Assembly: GCA_015658765.1 (NCBI GenBank)
Contig: DQOE01000010.1
Location: 1-7,306 of the forward strand
Length of the DNA stretch: 7,306 nucleotides
DNA from: Verrucomicrobiota bacterium
GTDB lineage: Bacteria; Verrucomicrobiota; Verrucomicrobiia; Limisphaerales; UBA1096
Direction of reading: 5' to 3'
In this document: in pieces, positions 6,313 through 7,306 of the stretch
Position numbering within the stretch: position 1 is the first letter of the stretch
Layout: each line of letters begins with the position of its first letter
The notes under the pieces: model-generated
Databases searched by the model: none
The model's input: only the letters and a program-made list of their open reading frames with translations
Told to the model about the DNA's origin: nothing
Program-made: the position numbers and the translations under genes

Positions 6313-7203
6313 TTAGAAATCGAGGCCGGTGATTTGGGTGTAGGCTTCGATGTATTTCTCGCTGGTTTTTTGGACGATGTCGTTCGGCAGATCGGGGCCG
6401 GGCGGGGTTTTGTCCCAGTCGAGGGTCTCGAGGTAGTCGCGGACGAATTGCTTGTCGAAGCTGGGCTGGCTTTTGCCGGGGGCGTAGAGGTCGGCCGGCC
6501 AGAAGCGGGAGGAGTCGGGCGTGAGCACCTCGTCGATCAGGATGAGTTCGCCGTCGAATAAGCCGAACTCGAACTTGGTGTCGGCGATGATGATGCCTTT
6601 TTTGGCGGCGTGATCCCGGCCGCGTTGGTACAGCTCAATGCTCAGTTCGCGGGCCTGTTCGGCGATGTCGCTGCCGACGATTTCGACGGCTTGTTCGAAA
6701 CTGATGTTTTCGTCGTGTCCCTCCTCAGCCTTGGTGGCCGGGGTGAAGATCGGCTCGGGCAGTTGCGAGGAATTCTTGAGGCCGTCCGGCAGCGCGATGC
6801 CGCAGACGGTTCCCTGTTTTTGGTATTCCTTCCAGCCGGAGCCGGCGAGGTAGCCGCGGACGACGCATTCGATGGCGAGCGGCTGGGCTTTTTTCACGAC
6901 CATGGCGCGGCGGCCGATTTGCTCGGCGTAGTCGCGGACGGCCTCGGGCAGCGGCTCGTCGGCCCCGGCGAGAAGATGGTTCGGGACGACGTCGCCGAAT
7001 TGGCCAAACCAAAAGTGCGAGAACATCGTCAGCACTTCGCCCTTGAGCGGGATGCCGTTGGGCATTACGACGTCGTAGGCGCTGATGCGGTCGCTGGCGA
7101 CCATCAGGAGGCGGTCGCCGAGATCGAACATTTCACGGACTTTGCCGCTGCGAACCTTGGAGACGCCGGGGAGATCGAGTTGTAGCAGGGTATTGCCTGA
7201 CAT
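6313..7203 (-). CDS. purC: phosphoribosylaminoimidazole-succinocarboxamide synthase (SAICAR synthase)
   Basis: PurC is a cytoplasmic enzyme of de novo purine synthesis. It joins CAIR and aspartate, using ATP, to form SAICAR. The product is 296 residues, the length of the longer bacterial/fungal PurC type. Motifs are GKVREMFDLGDRLLMVASDRISAYD (about 20-44, split: GKVREMFDLG, then VASDRISAYD), PNGIPLKGEVLT, the first family signature PLAIECVVRGYLAGSG (108-122), the second signature IIADTKFEFG (205-214) and IDEVLTPDSSRFWP (223-236). The frame is open up to a TTG at 7260, but the ATG at 7203 is preferred. It gives the usual start (MSGNTLLQLDLPGVSKVRSGK), while the 19 extra residues look unconserved and overlap a promoter candidate. 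No Shine-Dalgarno is visible. The gene converges on the propeller gene with 26 nt between stops and has no functional tie to it. One TTGGCCAA copy lies inside. Confidence 0.98.
   Translation of the reverse strand: MSGNTLLQLDLPGVSKVRSGKVREMFDLGDRLLMVASDRISAYDVVMPNGIPLKGEVLTMFSHFWFGQFGDVVPNHLLAGADEPLPEAVRDYAEQIGRRAMVVKKAQPLAIECVVRGYLAGSGWKEYQKQGTVCGIALPDGLKNSSQLPEPIFTPATKAEEGHDENISFEQAVEIVGSDIAEQARELSIELYQRGRDHAAKKGIIIADTKFEFGLFDGELILIDEVLTPDSSRFWPADLYAPGKSQPSFDKQFVRDYLETLDWDKTPPGPDLPNDIVQKTSEKYIEAYTQITGLDF
7000..7007. repeat. TTGGCCAA palindrome copy in purC
   Basis: The 8-bp core is read on the minus strand as Phe-Gly-Gln in FWFGQFGD. It shows the word is not confined to the secreted-protein operon. 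Confidence 0.6.
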
Positions 7204-7231
7204 GGGCGCGGATGATGCGGGTGACCGGCTG

Positions 7232-7260
7232 ATTTTCAAGCCGATGTTATTCACAGCCAA
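7232..7260 (-). promoter_or_regulatory. weak sigma70-like promoter candidate for purC
   Basis: On the minus strand TTGGCT (7260-7255) and GAAAAT (7237-7232) each match four of six consensus bases with a 17-bp spacer, about 28 nt before the ATG at 7203. No PurR-like operator or riboswitch is evident in the roughly 100 bases available. Confidence 0.22.
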
Positions 7261-7306
7261 GCGGTGTCAGGCCTGGGCGGCGACGGGTGAGGATTCCGGC
7301 TCGAAG

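Noticed and set aside
6285..6313. Possible bidirectional terminator between the convergent genes (AACC-CGC pairing with GCGGTT)
   Set aside because: It has only six pairs with a bulged C, a 16-nt loop, no T-run on the plus side and a mixed TTATTT on the minus side. It is too weak to call.
7204..7260. Extension of purC to the TTG at 7260 (19 more residues)
   Set aside because: The extra residues resemble no PurC N-terminus, and the ATG at 7203 gives the typical start and length.
7267..7305. Possible C-terminal tail of another minus-strand gene (FEPESSPVAAQA then stop)
   Set aside because: Twelve codons at the window edge are not enough to support a gene, though an upstream minus-strand neighbour is possible.
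1..7306. Mobile element, CRISPR array, tRNA/rRNA or toxin-antitoxin genes
   Set aside because: No transposase or integrase motif, regular spacer array, cloverleaf or rRNA-like stretch was seen. The window is filled by the four genes described.

Overview
The window looks like a chromosome segment of a Planctomycetes-Verrucomicrobia-Chlamydiae (PVC) superphylum bacterium. A marine or aquatic verrucomicrobium or a planctomycete fits best. The evidence is the gene content: a PSD1-type protein (DUF1549/DUF1553), a secreted sulfatase and a giant beta-propeller/HEAT/cytochrome c protein of the PVC-type heme-binding class occur together almost only in this superphylum. The DNA is GC-rich and almost entirely coding, and no start codon has a clear Shine-Dalgarno sequence.

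Layout. Positions 1-1596 (+) hold the 3' part of a PSD1 gene whose 5' end lies outside the window. An 88-nt gap with a weak hairpin/T-run and a weak promoter-like pair leads to a short secreted sulfatase (1685-2347, +). That gene appears to have lost its middle in frame. Three bases after its stop, in the same reading frame, starts a 1311-residue exported protein (2351-6286, +). Its order is signal peptide, six-bladed-type propeller with two calcium-loop motifs, HEAT-like repeats, two tandem copies of a beta-rich domain, more helical repeats and a C-terminal CxxCH cytochrome c module. These three genes form a probable operon for extracytoplasmic breakdown of sulfated polysaccharide or a similar polymer, with heme proteins handling electrons. 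That role is inferred from family context. On the opposite strand, converging after a 26-nt gap, lies purC (SAICAR synthase, 6313-7203, -), a housekeeping gene unrelated to the operon. The last about 100 bases are its upstream region.

The most unusual signal is not a gene. The palindromic octamer TTGGCCAA, often extended to CTTGGCCAAG and up to 18 bp (GGCGCTTGGCCAAGCGCC), occurs 12 times in 7.3 kb, where about 0.1 would be expected by chance at roughly 63% G+C. It lies inside all four genes, on both coding strands and in two codon phases (Leu-Gly-Gln and Leu-Ala-Lys), and in one place two copies are adjacent in different phases. It also overlaps family-conserved motifs and a signal-peptide cleavage site. 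This points to a DNA-level cause, such as a HIP1-like genome-wide word, a recognition or uptake site, or a proliferating mini-palindrome, rather than selection on the proteins.
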